From Tannerella sp. (GTDB lineage: Bacteria > Bacteroidota > Bacteroidia > Bacteroidales > Tannerellaceae): a DNA stretch of 15,334 nt. A program made the position numbers and the translations under genes. Shown in pieces: positions 6,474 to 13,788 of this stretch. The DNA lies in NCBI GenBank assembly GCA_031277235.1, contig JAITMT010000525.1, forward strand, positions 1 through 15,334, read 5' to 3'. The first letter of the stretch is position 1; each line of letters opens with the position of its first letter. Under the pieces are notes generated by a model. It saw nothing but the letters and a program-made list of their open reading frames with translations, did no database searches and was not told where the DNA came from.

Positions 6474-7724
6474 AAGATTGAAAATTTAGAGTTAATTAAA
6501 CAGGCGGCTGCGGCTGCGGGGTCGCTGCTAAGCATCAGCGATCAACAAATCAATGAGATATTGAATGATACAGCCGACGCCCTGTTGCAGGCGACGGAAA
6601 CTGTTCTGGAAGCAAATCGGGCGGATTTGAAGCGAATGGAAGAAACAAATCCCAAGTATGACCGCTTGAAATTGACGCCGAAACGCTTGGAAGATATAGC
6701 CGCGGACATGAAACAGGTAGCCTCGTTGCCGTCTCCGCTGGGCAGAATTTTGTATGAAGCCGTGCGCCCCAACGGGATGACCATCCGGAAAGTATCCGTA
6801 CCTTTCGGCGTCATCGGTATTATTTACGAAGCCCGTCCGAATGTAACTTTCGACGTGTTTTCCCTGTGTTTGAAATCGGGCAATGTCTGTCTGCTGAAAG
6901 GCGGTTCGGATGCGATTGATTCCAACCGGGCGCTGGTTGCGATTATTCACGGCGTGTTGAAAAAGCATGGAATAAATCCGTCGGTCTGCACGTTGTTACC
7001 GGCTGGACATGAGGCAACTACGGCGTTGTTGCAGGCAGTCGGTCTGGTGGATATGGTCATTCCCCGCGGCAGTTGTACGCTGATTGATTTTGTGCGCGAA
7101 AATGCCCGTATTCCGGTGATCGAAACGGGCGCAGGAATATGCCACACTTATTTCGATAAAGCCGGAGACCGGGAAAAGGGACGGCAGATTATTCACAACG
7201 CCAAAACCCGTCGAGTCAGCGTTTGCAATGCGCTGGACTGTCTCGTGATTCATCGCGACCGCTTGGGCGACCTGCCATACCTGTGCGGCAAATTGTCGGA
7301 AAATCAGGTTTTAATCTATGCGGACGCGCCTTCACTGGCGATGTTGTCGGGGCATTATCCGGCTGACCTGCTGAAACCGGCAACTTCCGAAAGTTACGGA
7401 ACGGAATTTCTGGATTATATCATGAGTATCAAAACAGTTGATTCTCTGGAAGAAGCGTTGAAACACATCGCCCTCCACAGTTCGATGCACAGCGAATGTA
7501 TCGTTTCGGAATCGGAAGAAGCGATGCGAACATTTTTGCAGCGAGTGGACGCCGCCTGCGTATATGCCAATGTATCAACGGCTTTTACGGATGGCGCGCA
7601 ATTCGGTTTCGGCGCGGAAATCGGCATCAGTACGCAAAAAATGCACGCCCGCGGTCCCATGGCTTTACCGGAATTGACTACCTATAAATATTTGATTACC
7701 GGGGACGGACAGGTGCGGGGATAG
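6462..7724 (+). CDS. proA: Gamma-glutamyl phosphate reductase (glutamate-5-semialdehyde dehydrogenase)
   Basis: 420 residues if started at TTG 6462. The enzyme reduces glutamyl 5-phosphate with NADPH to glutamate-5-semialdehyde, the second step to proline, acting together with ProB. It is a member of the aldehyde dehydrogenase superfamily: VPFGVIGIIYEARPNVTFDV, GNVCLLKGGSDA, and the catalytic Cys at about C255 in VCNALDCLVIH; the C-terminal part carries FGFGAEIGISTQKMHARGPM. Length matches the usual 410-420. The start is unusual. An in-frame TGA lies at 6456-6458 and there is no ATG near the conserved N-terminus, so TTG 6462 is the only standard start consistent with full length (ATA/ATT codons follow). 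It sits 7 bp after proB in a short A/T repeat. The gene converges on the lyase gene with only 17 bp between them and no visible terminator. Confidence 0.94.
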   Translation: MIIKKIENLELIKQAAAAAGSLLSISDQQINEILNDTADALLQATETVLEANRADLKRMEETNPKYDRLKLTPKRLEDIAADMKQVASLPSPLGRILYEAVRPNGMTIRKVSVPFGVIGIIYEARPNVTFDVFSLCLKSGNVCLLKGGSDAIDSNRALVAIIHGVLKKHGINPSVCTLLPAGHEATTALLQAVGLVDMVIPRGSCTLIDFVRENARIPVIETGAGICHTYFDKAGDREKGRQIIHNAKTRRVSVCNALDCLVIHRDRLGDLPYLCGKLSENQVLIYADAPSLAMLSGHYPADLLKPATSESYGTEFLDYIMSIKTVDSLEEALKHIALHSSMHSECIVSESEEAMRTFLQRVDAACVYANVSTAFTDGAQFGFGAEIGISTQKMHARGPMALPELTTYKYLITGDGQVRG

Positions 7725-7741
7725 ATAAATAGAGGGTTACA

Positions 7742-9265
7742 CTATTTTCCCGTCAAATACTCTCTCATCCGCTCAATATCCTTATATTTAGGCGTATCGT
7801 CGGAAAAAACGGGGAAAAATTCCCGAATTTCGTTATAGACCTTTCGGGTCTGCTCCGACAATTTATCCTGCAATTTCAAATAATCCACCGCCTGAACCAG
7901 CGCCATGAAATGGATGGACATGACTTGAAAGGAATTTTCAATCACCGTTTTCGCGATCAGCGCCGAGTTTGTTCCCATACTAACAATATCCTGATTATCA
8001 TTGTTATTGGGAATGCTGTGGACATACATCGGATTGGACAGCATCTGACATTCCGCCGTGGTGGAAGTCGCCGTGAATTGCGCCGCCTGTAACCCGTAAT
8101 TCAAGCCCGGCGTACCCAGATTCACAAACGGCGGCAAGATTTTGTTGATGCGGTCGTGGCACAAATAATTCAACTGCCGTTCCGCCAGCATGGTCAGTTT
8201 CGTAACGGCAATCTTCATTTTATCCATTTCAAACGAAACATAATCGCCGTGGAAATTCCCTCCGTGATACACATTTTGCGTTTCGACGTCCACAACCGGA
8301 TTGTCGCAGACCGAATTAAATTCATTCATCAACACTTTTTCGGCATTTTGCAGCGTATCGAAAATCGGTCCCAGAATTTGCGGCACGCAGCGCAGGGAAT
8401 AATAGGACTGGATGTTGTGTTCAAACTTTTTAGTCCCGTTGTGTTTGCCGTTATATAACTCATTTTCACGTTTATAGATACATTGGCTGCCGGTGGAAAC
8501 CTGCCGCATCCTGCGTGCAATTTCCGCCTGTCCGTCATGCCGTTTCGTAGCGTTAAGCGCTTCCGACATGAAGTCGTCGTAGGAAGAGGCGATTTCATTC
8601 ATCATGACCGATGCGACCACCGCCCAATCGAGTATCCGCTTGGCATACAGCAAATTAATCAGACCGATACCGGTCATGACCGACGTTCCGTTCGTTATGG
8701 CTAATCCTTCCCGCAAATGAATGGCGAAAGGTTTCAGATTTTCCGCTTCAAGCGCTTCTTTGGCGCTTTTCCATTCGTTTTTGAAATGCACTTCGCCTTC
8801 GCCGATCAAAGCCAGCGCAATATGAGCCAGTTGCACCAAATCGCCGCTGGCGCCCACGCTTCCGTGTTCGGGAACGTAGGGATAAATGCCCCGGTTGATA
8901 AATTCGATTAAAAGACGCGCCAAACCGGGATGAATGCCCGATTTCGCCTGTACGAATGTTCCCAGACGGGCAAGCATCGCCGCTCTGACGTATAAATCGG
9001 GCAACGGATTTCCGGCTCCCGTGGAATGGCTTCTGATGAGGTTGTACTGGAGTTCTTCAAGAGACTGATCATCAATCCGATACTGAGCCATCGGACCGAA
9101 TCCGGTATTGATCCCGTAAATAACCTTGTCGGAAGCAAACTGTTTCAGGAAATCAAAACACTGCATCATTTCCGATTCCGTTTCCGGGGACAGGGCAATG
9201 TTTTCGCCGTTGAATAAAATGCTTTCTATATCTTTGATATGTAGATATTTACTGATAGTTATCAT
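7742..9265 (-). CDS. Aromatic amino acid ammonia-lyase, tyrosine ammonia-lyase-like (HAL/PAL/TAL family)
   Basis: 507 residues. Family enzymes remove ammonia from an aromatic amino acid (Tyr to 4-coumarate, Phe to cinnamate, or His to urocanate) using an MIO cofactor formed from Ala-Ser-Gly, here A139-S140-G141 in GSVGASGDLVQLAHIA. YGINTGFGPMAQYR (50-63) carries the catalytic Tyr; RSHSTG (78-83) is the substrate-selectivity loop; NNNDNQDIVSMGTNSA lies in the C-terminal half. From memory the protein is closely similar along its length to the Flavobacterium johnsoniae tyrosine ammonia-lyase (same IYGxNTGFGPMAQYRI, YNLIRSHS, YHGGNFHGDY and SIPNNNDNQDIVSMGTNSA segments; 506 residues). The SH pair in the loop also occurs in histidine ammonia-lyases, so histidine cannot be excluded. 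No hutU, hutI or ftcD is nearby, and no aryl polyene or flexirubin genes either. It is a single-gene unit facing away from ilvD. Confidence 0.9.
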   Translation of the reverse strand: MITISKYLHIKDIESILFNGENIALSPETESEMMQCFDFLKQFASDKVIYGINTGFGPMAQYRIDDQSLEELQYNLIRSHSTGAGNPLPDLYVRAAMLARLGTFVQAKSGIHPGLARLLIEFINRGIYPYVPEHGSVGASGDLVQLAHIALALIGEGEVHFKNEWKSAKEALEAENLKPFAIHLREGLAITNGTSVMTGIGLINLLYAKRILDWAVVASVMMNEIASSYDDFMSEALNATKRHDGQAEIARRMRQVSTGSQCIYKRENELYNGKHNGTKKFEHNIQSYYSLRCVPQILGPIFDTLQNAEKVLMNEFNSVCDNPVVDVETQNVYHGGNFHGDYVSFEMDKMKIAVTKLTMLAERQLNYLCHDRINKILPPFVNLGTPGLNYGLQAAQFTATSTTAECQMLSNPMYVHSIPNNNDNQDIVSMGTNSALIAKTVIENSFQVMSIHFMALVQAVDYLKLQDKLSEQTRKVYNEIREFFPVFSDDTPKYKDIERMREYLTGK

Positions 9266-9292
9266 ATAGTAGTTTTAACGTCTAAAAGGCTA

Positions 9293-9300
9293 CAAAGGTA
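9293..9300 (-). promoter_or_regulatory. Bacteroidota -7 promoter box for the ammonia-lyase gene
   Basis: On the minus strand TACCTTTG, an exact TAnnTTTG match followed by T. Transcription would begin near 9288, leaving a leader of a little over 20 nt before the ATG at 9265-9263. No clear TTTG is seen at the -33 position. Confidence 0.55.
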
Positions 9301-9364
9301 ATAAAAATTTCATTTACCCCGTTCTCTGAAATCTCATTTTCTGCATATCAATGTAAAGTAATCT

Positions 9365-9388
9365 TCAAATTCTCAAATCCTCAAATCC
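9365..9388 (-). repeat. 8-bp tandem repeat (TCAAATYC x3)
   Basis: TCAAATTC, TCAAATCC, TCAAATCC at 9365-9372, 9373-9380 and 9381-9388. On the minus strand the unit reads GGATTTGA, very close to the octamers between ilvD and ilvB (11510-11533). Function unknown. Confidence 0.55.
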
Positions 9389-9599
9389 AAATAATTTCGC
9401 ACTTTCTCTTGGCGGGATTTGCTCTCCGCACAATCATTTCCTGAAAAAACCTCAATCATTTTCCCGTTTTGCAGGTAAAAATCGCAACACTTTATTATCC
9501 GGTAACTCCAATCAGGGATAATACAATTATAATCAATACATTACAAACACCTCATCCAGATCGTATTCATAATTTAACGGCATTTTTTTAGGAATTGCT

Positions 9600-9629
9600 T
9601 TTGATTTGCCAAAATAAAAAGTAATTTTG
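9600..9629 (+). promoter_or_regulatory. Bacteroidota-type promoter of the ilvDBN operon
   Basis: TTTG at 9600-9603 (-33), 18-bp spacer, TAATTTTG at 9622-9629 (-7, exact TAnnTTTG) followed by C. Spacing fits the known Bacteroidota consensus of about 19 bp. Transcription would begin near 9634, giving a leader of about 34 nt before ilvD. A small inverted repeat, CAAAAT (9610-9615) and ATTTTG (9624-9629), overlaps the -7 box and could be an operator half-site pair, but it is short and A/T-rich. Confidence 0.7.
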
Positions 9630-9640
9630 CAGTCTAAATA

Positions 9641-9661
9641 ATGGTTTTAGTAATGATTTAA
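9641..9661 (+). promoter_or_regulatory. Six-codon upstream ORF (MVLVMI), possible branched-chain leader peptide
   Basis: ATG GTT TTA GTA ATG ATT TAA reads M-V-L-V-M-I and stop, directly followed by a second TAA, and ends 6 nt before the ilvD ATG in the same frame. Four of its five codons after the start encode Val, Leu or Ile, the end products of this operon. It lies inside the predicted leader of about 34 nt. There is no room for a classical terminator before ilvD, so any control would have to act on ilvD translation start or mRNA stability. The ORF is very short and A/T-rich, so chance is a real alternative. Confidence 0.35.
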
Positions 9662-9667
9662 TAATTT

Positions 9668-11509
9668 ATGGAATTAAGAAGTAACAAAACAACACAAGGT
9701 CGCCGGATGGCGGGTGCAAGGGCTTTGTGGGCTGCCAACGGCTTGAAACCGCAACAATACGGCAAGCCCATCATCGCCATCGTCAATTCATTTACGCAGT
9801 TCGTTCCCGGGCACGTGCATCTGCACGAAATCGGGCAATTCGTTAAGAATGAGATAGAAAAACTCGGCTGCTTTGCGGCGGAATTTAACACGATTGCGAT
9901 TGACGACGGCATCGCCATGGGGCACGACGGAATGCTGTATTCCCTGCCTTCGCGCGATTTGATTGCCGACAGTGTTGAATACATGGTCGAAGCGCACAAG
10001 GCGGATGCGATGATTTGCATCAGCAATTGCGACAAAATTACGCCCGGCATGTTGATGGCTGCCATGCGGTTGAATATTCCGACGGTATTTGTGTCCGGCG
10101 GTCCGATGGAAGCAGGCGAGTGGAGCGGTCGCAAACTCGATTTGATTGACGCCATGGTTCAGGCAGCCGACGATTCGGTCAGCGACGACGTGGTTCAACA
10201 GGTGGAACAGAACGCCTGTCCCACGTGCGGCAGTTGTTCGGGCATGTTCACCGCCAATTCGATGAACTGCCTCAACGAAGCCATCGGTTTGGCTTTGCCC
10301 GGCAACGGGACGGTTGTGGCGACGCACGAAAACCGTAAACAACTCTTTCTCGACGCGGCAAAACTCATCGTCGAGAATGCCAACAAATATTATTTTGAAA
10401 ACGATGAGTCGGTGTTGCCTTTGAACATCGCCACCAAAGCGGCTTTTCTGAACGCGATGACCCTTGATATAGCCATGGGCGGCTCCACGAATACCGTCCT
10501 GCACCTGCTGGCGATTGCCCACGAAGCGGGCGTTCCCTTCACGATGGATGATATTGACAATCTTTCGCGTAAAACGCCTTGTTTGTGTAAAGTGGCGCCG
10601 AACTCGCAAAAATATCATATTCAGGAAGTTAATCGTGCCGGAGGCGTGTTGGGAATTATGAACGAACTGGCAAGGGGCGGCTTGTTGGATACTTCCGTAA
10701 AACGGGTTGACGGGCTTTCCCTGAAGGAAGCGCTTGAAAAATATTCCATTTTCTGTGGGAACAAAGATGATGCGTCTTCGCGTATCTATCTGTCCGCGCC
10801 CGGACATAGATTTAATCTTGTATTGGGCAGTCAATCAGCCTATTACGATTCATTTGATGCAGACCGTACAGACGGCTGTATCCGCGACATGGCGCACGCC
10901 TATTCAAAAGACGGCGGTCTGGCGGTGCTGAAAGGAAATATCGCAACAGACGGCTGCGTAATCAAAACGGCAGGTGTTGACGAAAAGATTCTCACTTTCA
11001 CGGGAACGGCGAAAGTCTTTCATTCCCAGGATGATGCGTGTGATGGAATTATCGGCGATGCAGAAACGGGGCGCGCTCCGTCCGTACATGCCGGCGACGT
11101 CGTGGTGATTATCCACGAAGGACCGAAGGGCGGACCGGGAATGCAGGAAATGCTGTATCCCACATCTTACATTAAATCAAGACATTTGGGTGAAAAATGC
11201 GCGTTGATTACGGACGGCCGTTTCAGCGGCGGAACATCGGGATTGAGTATCGGACACGTTTCTCCCGAAGCGGCTGCGGGCGGCGCCATCGGATTGCTCC
11301 GGGACGGCGACGTCATCGAAATCAACATACCCGAACGGAAAATAAATGTCAAATTAAGCGAAGAAGTATTATCTTTGCGCCGTAAAGAAGAGGAAAATAA
11401 AGGGGCAGGAGCCTGGAAACCTGTCCGTAACAGGGTTATTCCCAAATCTTTACAGGTTTATGCAAAAATGGTTACATCTGCCGACAAGGGCGGCGTCAGG
11501 GATATTTAG
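9668..11509 (+). CDS. ilvD: Dihydroxy-acid dehydratase
   Basis: 613 residues, close to the 616 of E. coli IlvD and strongly similar throughout. It dehydrates 2,3-dihydroxyisovalerate and 2,3-dihydroxy-3-methylvalerate to the oxo acids that give valine/leucine and isoleucine. Motifs: VNSFTQFVPGHVHLHEIGQF (39-58), DDGIAMGHDGMLYSLPSR (79-96), SNCDKITPGM (119-128; Fe-S Cys C121 and Mg-site Lys K123), ACPTCGSCSGMFTANSMN (183-200), and GRFSGGTSGLSIGHVSPEAA near the C-terminus. Position 40-44 is NSFTQ, as in E. coli, not the Cys-containing TPCN-type loop of [2Fe-2S] enzymes, so an oxygen-sensitive [4Fe-4S] enzyme is inferred. ATG 9668 follows the predicted leader and matches the family start. First gene of the ilvD-ilvB-ilvN operon. 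Confidence 0.97.
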   Translation: MELRSNKTTQGRRMAGARALWAANGLKPQQYGKPIIAIVNSFTQFVPGHVHLHEIGQFVKNEIEKLGCFAAEFNTIAIDDGIAMGHDGMLYSLPSRDLIADSVEYMVEAHKADAMICISNCDKITPGMLMAAMRLNIPTVFVSGGPMEAGEWSGRKLDLIDAMVQAADDSVSDDVVQQVEQNACPTCGSCSGMFTANSMNCLNEAIGLALPGNGTVVATHENRKQLFLDAAKLIVENANKYYFENDESVLPLNIATKAAFLNAMTLDIAMGGSTNTVLHLLAIAHEAGVPFTMDDIDNLSRKTPCLCKVAPNSQKYHIQEVNRAGGVLGIMNELARGGLLDTSVKRVDGLSLKEALEKYSIFCGNKDDASSRIYLSAPGHRFNLVLGSQSAYYDSFDADRTDGCIRDMAHAYSKDGGLAVLKGNIATDGCVIKTAGVDEKILTFTGTAKVFHSQDDACDGIIGDAETGRAPSVHAGDVVVIIHEGPKGGPGMQEMLYPTSYIKSRHLGEKCALITDGRFSGGTSGLSIGHVSPEAAAGGAIGLLRDGDVIEINIPERKINVKLSEEVLSLRRKEEENKGAGAWKPVRNRVIPKSLQVYAKMVTSADKGGVRDI

Positions 11510-11538
11510 AAATTTGAAAATTTGAAGATTTGAAAATT
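11510..11538 (+). repeat. 8-bp tandem repeat in the ilvD-ilvB gap
   Basis: AAATTTGA (11510-11517), AAATTTGA (11518-11525), AGATTTGA (11526-11533) and a partial AAATT fill the whole 29-bp gap up to the ilvB ATG. The unit resembles the minus-strand reading GGATTTGA of the repeats at 9365-9388. It also offers an in-frame TTG (11530) that could be mistaken for the ilvB start. Confidence 0.7.
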
Positions 11539-13236
11539 ATGACAACAAGTAAAATTAAAGGTGCGGAAGCAGTATTGCTTTCATTATTGGAGGAAAAAGT
11601 CGAATATATTTTCGGCTATCCGGGCGGACAGGCGATTCCGATCTACAACGCTTTGTACGATTACAAAGACCGGCTGCAACACATTCTGGTGCGGCACGAA
11701 CAGGGCGCGGCGCACGCCGCCGAAGGCTATGCGCGCGTTTCGGGAAAAGTGGGCGTATGCCTCGTAACTTCAGGTCCCGGCGTGACAAATACCATCACAG
11801 GCATTGCCGACGCGATGCTTGACAGCACGCCGATCGTGGTCATTGCAGGTCAAGTTCCCGCTCATTTGCTCGGCACGGACGCTTTTCAGGAAGTTGACGT
11901 GATGGGCGTTACGCTGCCGGTTACGAAATGGTCGTACCAGATTCGTACTCCGGAAGAAATTCCCTGGGCGGTGGCGCAGGCATTCTACATCGCTTCGACG
12001 GGTCGTCCGGGTCCGGTCGTACTGGATGTTACACGGACGGCACAAATCGGTGATATGGAGTATAAACCGGTAAAAATCAATCATATACGCTCTTATATCC
12101 CGAAACCGGATATGGAACCCGAACAGGTTGCAATAGCGGCGGAACTGATTAATCAGGCGAAAAAACCGTTTGCCTTGATTGGGCAGGGCGTAATTTTGGG
12201 AAATGCGGAAGCGGAACTGCTTGATTTTCTGAAGAAAGCGGATATTCCCGCCGGTTCAACGCTGTTGGGACTTTCGGCGCTCCCCAGCGATAATCCGCTG
12301 AATACGGGAATGTTGGGAATGCACGGAAATTACGCGCCCAATGTTAAAACCAACGAGTGTGACGTGCTGATAGCCATCGGAATGCGTTTTGACGACCGCG
12401 TTACGGGCAACCTGCAAACTTACGCGCGCCAGGCAAAAATCATTCATCTCGACATTGACCCCGCAGAAATCAATAAAAATGTGAAAGTTGACGTCGCCGT
12501 ACTGGGCGACGTGAAGGAAACGTTACCCGCAATCACCTCGTTGTTAAGGGAAAACCATCACACAGAGTGGATTGAAGAGTTTCGGGAACTGTATAAAAAA
12601 GAGGAGGAAAAAGTCATCCGCAAGGAACTTTACCCGGCGTCGGAAAAACTGACGATGGGCGAAGTTGTGAACAAGGTTTCGGAAGCGACCGGACACAAGG
12701 CGGTGCTCGTAACCGACGTGGGACAAAACCAAATGATGGGCGCGCGCTATTTCCGCTACAGCCGCACCCGCAGCGTGATTACTTCGGGCGGCGCAGGCAC
12801 GATGGGCTTCGGACTTCCGGCTGCCATCGGTGCAAAATTCGGCGCTCCCGACCGCACGGTCTGCCTTTTCACCGGCGACGGCGGACTGCAAATGACGATT
12901 CAGGAACTCGGTACGATCATGCAATCTAACCTTGACGTTAAAATTATCGTACTCAACAACGAATATCTCGGAATGGTGCGGCAGTGGCAGGAACTGTTCT
13001 GGAGCGAACGCTATTCGGAAGTGATGATGAAAAATCCTGATTTCGTGAAGATTGCAGAGGCATACAACATCCCTGCAAGACAGGTTAAGGAAAGAGCCGG
13101 ACTCGACGAAGCCATCGCCGAAATGCTCAACACCAAAGGCGCTTATCTGCTGGAAGTTATGGTAGAGAAAAAAGGTATGGTCTATCCGATGGTACCGGCA
13201 GGCGCAAGTATTTCAGACATTTTATTGGGGGATTAA
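11539..13236 (+). CDS. ilvB: Acetolactate synthase, large (catalytic) subunit
   Basis: 565 residues from ATG 11539; an in-frame TTG at 11530 would add MKI from repeat DNA and is less likely. The enzyme joins two pyruvates to 2-acetolactate, or pyruvate and 2-oxobutyrate to acetohydroxybutyrate, the first common step to branched-chain amino acids. N-terminal ThDP domain: EYIFGYPGGQAIPIYNAL, then catalytic Glu E54 in RHEQGAAHAAEGYA and VTSGPGVTN. The central FAD/structural domain includes GMRFDDRVTGN. The C-terminal ThDP-binding motif runs from GDG (446-448) to NN (473-474), followed by YLGMVRQWQELFW, typical of the biosynthetic acetohydroxyacid synthases with FAD, not the catabolic AlsS form. 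The small-subunit gene starts 3 bp after the stop, confirming the anabolic enzyme. ilvD lies 29 bp upstream. Confidence 0.96.
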   Translation: MTTSKIKGAEAVLLSLLEEKVEYIFGYPGGQAIPIYNALYDYKDRLQHILVRHEQGAAHAAEGYARVSGKVGVCLVTSGPGVTNTITGIADAMLDSTPIVVIAGQVPAHLLGTDAFQEVDVMGVTLPVTKWSYQIRTPEEIPWAVAQAFYIASTGRPGPVVLDVTRTAQIGDMEYKPVKINHIRSYIPKPDMEPEQVAIAAELINQAKKPFALIGQGVILGNAEAELLDFLKKADIPAGSTLLGLSALPSDNPLNTGMLGMHGNYAPNVKTNECDVLIAIGMRFDDRVTGNLQTYARQAKIIHLDIDPAEINKNVKVDVAVLGDVKETLPAITSLLRENHHTEWIEEFRELYKKEEEKVIRKELYPASEKLTMGEVVNKVSEATGHKAVLVTDVGQNQMMGARYFRYSRTRSVITSGGAGTMGFGLPAAIGAKFGAPDRTVCLFTGDGGLQMTIQELGTIMQSNLDVKIIVLNNEYLGMVRQWQELFWSERYSEVMMKNPDFVKIAEAYNIPARQVKERAGLDEAIAEMLNTKGAYLLEVMVEKKGMVYPMVPAGASISDILLGD

Positions 13237-13239
13237 GAT

Positions 13240-13788
13240 ATGGAAAAGACATTATATACAATTACGATTTTTTCGGAAAATACGGTAGGGTTACTCAATC
13301 AGATAACCATTATTTTCACGCGAAGGGGTATCAACATCGAGACGTTGTCCGTTTCGCCGTCCGCACTTGAGGGAATCCACAAATTTACCATCACCACTTT
13401 CACCGACGAAAGTTCTATCAAAAAGGTTATAAAACAGATAGATAAGCGTGTCGGAATCATCAAGGCGTATTACAACACTGACGACGATCTGGTGCATCAG
13501 GAAATTGCGCTGTACAAGATTTCCACGGAAAAACTGCTGTCCCTGGGCTCGATTGAAGACATCATCCGCCGCTACAACGCACGGATTCTGGACATGACCG
13601 ACGTGTGGGTAGTACTCGAAAAAACAGGACATTACGCGGAAACGCAGGCGCTGTTCCGGGAGTTGAGCGAGCGTACGGGCGTGTTGCAGTTCATCCGCTC
13701 GGGGCGGATTGCCATCACCAAATCGAAGGTCGAACGCCTGAGCGACATGCTGGCGGCAATGGAAGAAAAGTTGAACGGGAAAAAATGA
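13240..13788 (+). CDS. ilvN: Acetolactate synthase, small (regulatory) subunit
   Basis: 182 residues, near the roughly 160-180 of the family (IlvN/IlvH). It binds the large subunit, raises its activity and usually carries the valine feedback site. The N-terminal ACT domain (about 4-78) begins TLYTITIFSENTVGLLNQIT and continues TRRGINIETLSVSP, the regulatory-site region (G17-L18-L19). A C-terminal small-subunit domain follows (about 84-165), containing ALYKISTEKLL and GRIAITKSKVERL. It starts 3 bp after ilvB, so translation is coupled. Its stop overlaps by 4 bp (ATGA) the start of a lipoprotein peptidase gene. ilvH is an equally fair name; the symbol is by position. Confidence 0.94.
   Translation: MEKTLYTITIFSENTVGLLNQITIIFTRRGINIETLSVSPSALEGIHKFTITTFTDESSIKKVIKQIDKRVGIIKAYYNTDDDLVHQEIALYKISTEKLLSLGSIEDIIRRYNARILDMTDVWVVLEKTGHYAETQALFRELSERTGVLQFIRSGRIAITKSKVERLSDMLAAMEEKLNGKK

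Larger units (their letters stand above)
9266..9667. other. 402-bp divergent intergenic region between the lyase gene and ilvD
   Basis: An A/T-rich gap between divergent genes. It holds a minus-strand -7 box for the lyase (9293-9300), three octamer repeats (9365-9388), a plus-strand promoter for the ilv operon (9600-9629) and a six-codon ORF (9641-9661). About 9390-9595 shows nothing recognisable: no gene, tRNA, riboswitch or strong terminator hairpin. The distance is larger than two simple promoters need, so unrecognised operators are possible. Confidence 0.75.

Noticed and set aside
7725..7741. Bidirectional terminator between proA and the lyase gene
   Set aside because: The 17-bp gap has no inverted repeat; the two transcripts probably run into each other's 3' ends.
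7742..9265. Naming the lyase hutH
   Set aside because: There is no hut context, and overall similarity seems greater to the Flavobacterium tyrosine ammonia-lyase. The symbol was left empty because the SH selectivity pair does not exclude histidine.
9788..10834. 348-residue minus-strand open frame inside ilvD
   Set aside because: It is antisense to strongly conserved ilvD codons, its translation shows no known family, and it is explained by codon bias of ilvD. The same applies to the antisense frames at 1601-2242 (ackA), 4078-4755 (permease) and 5915-6427 (proB).
11530..11538. TTG at 11530 as the ilvB start
   Set aside because: It is part of the octamer repeat and would add only MKI; ATG 11539 immediately follows.
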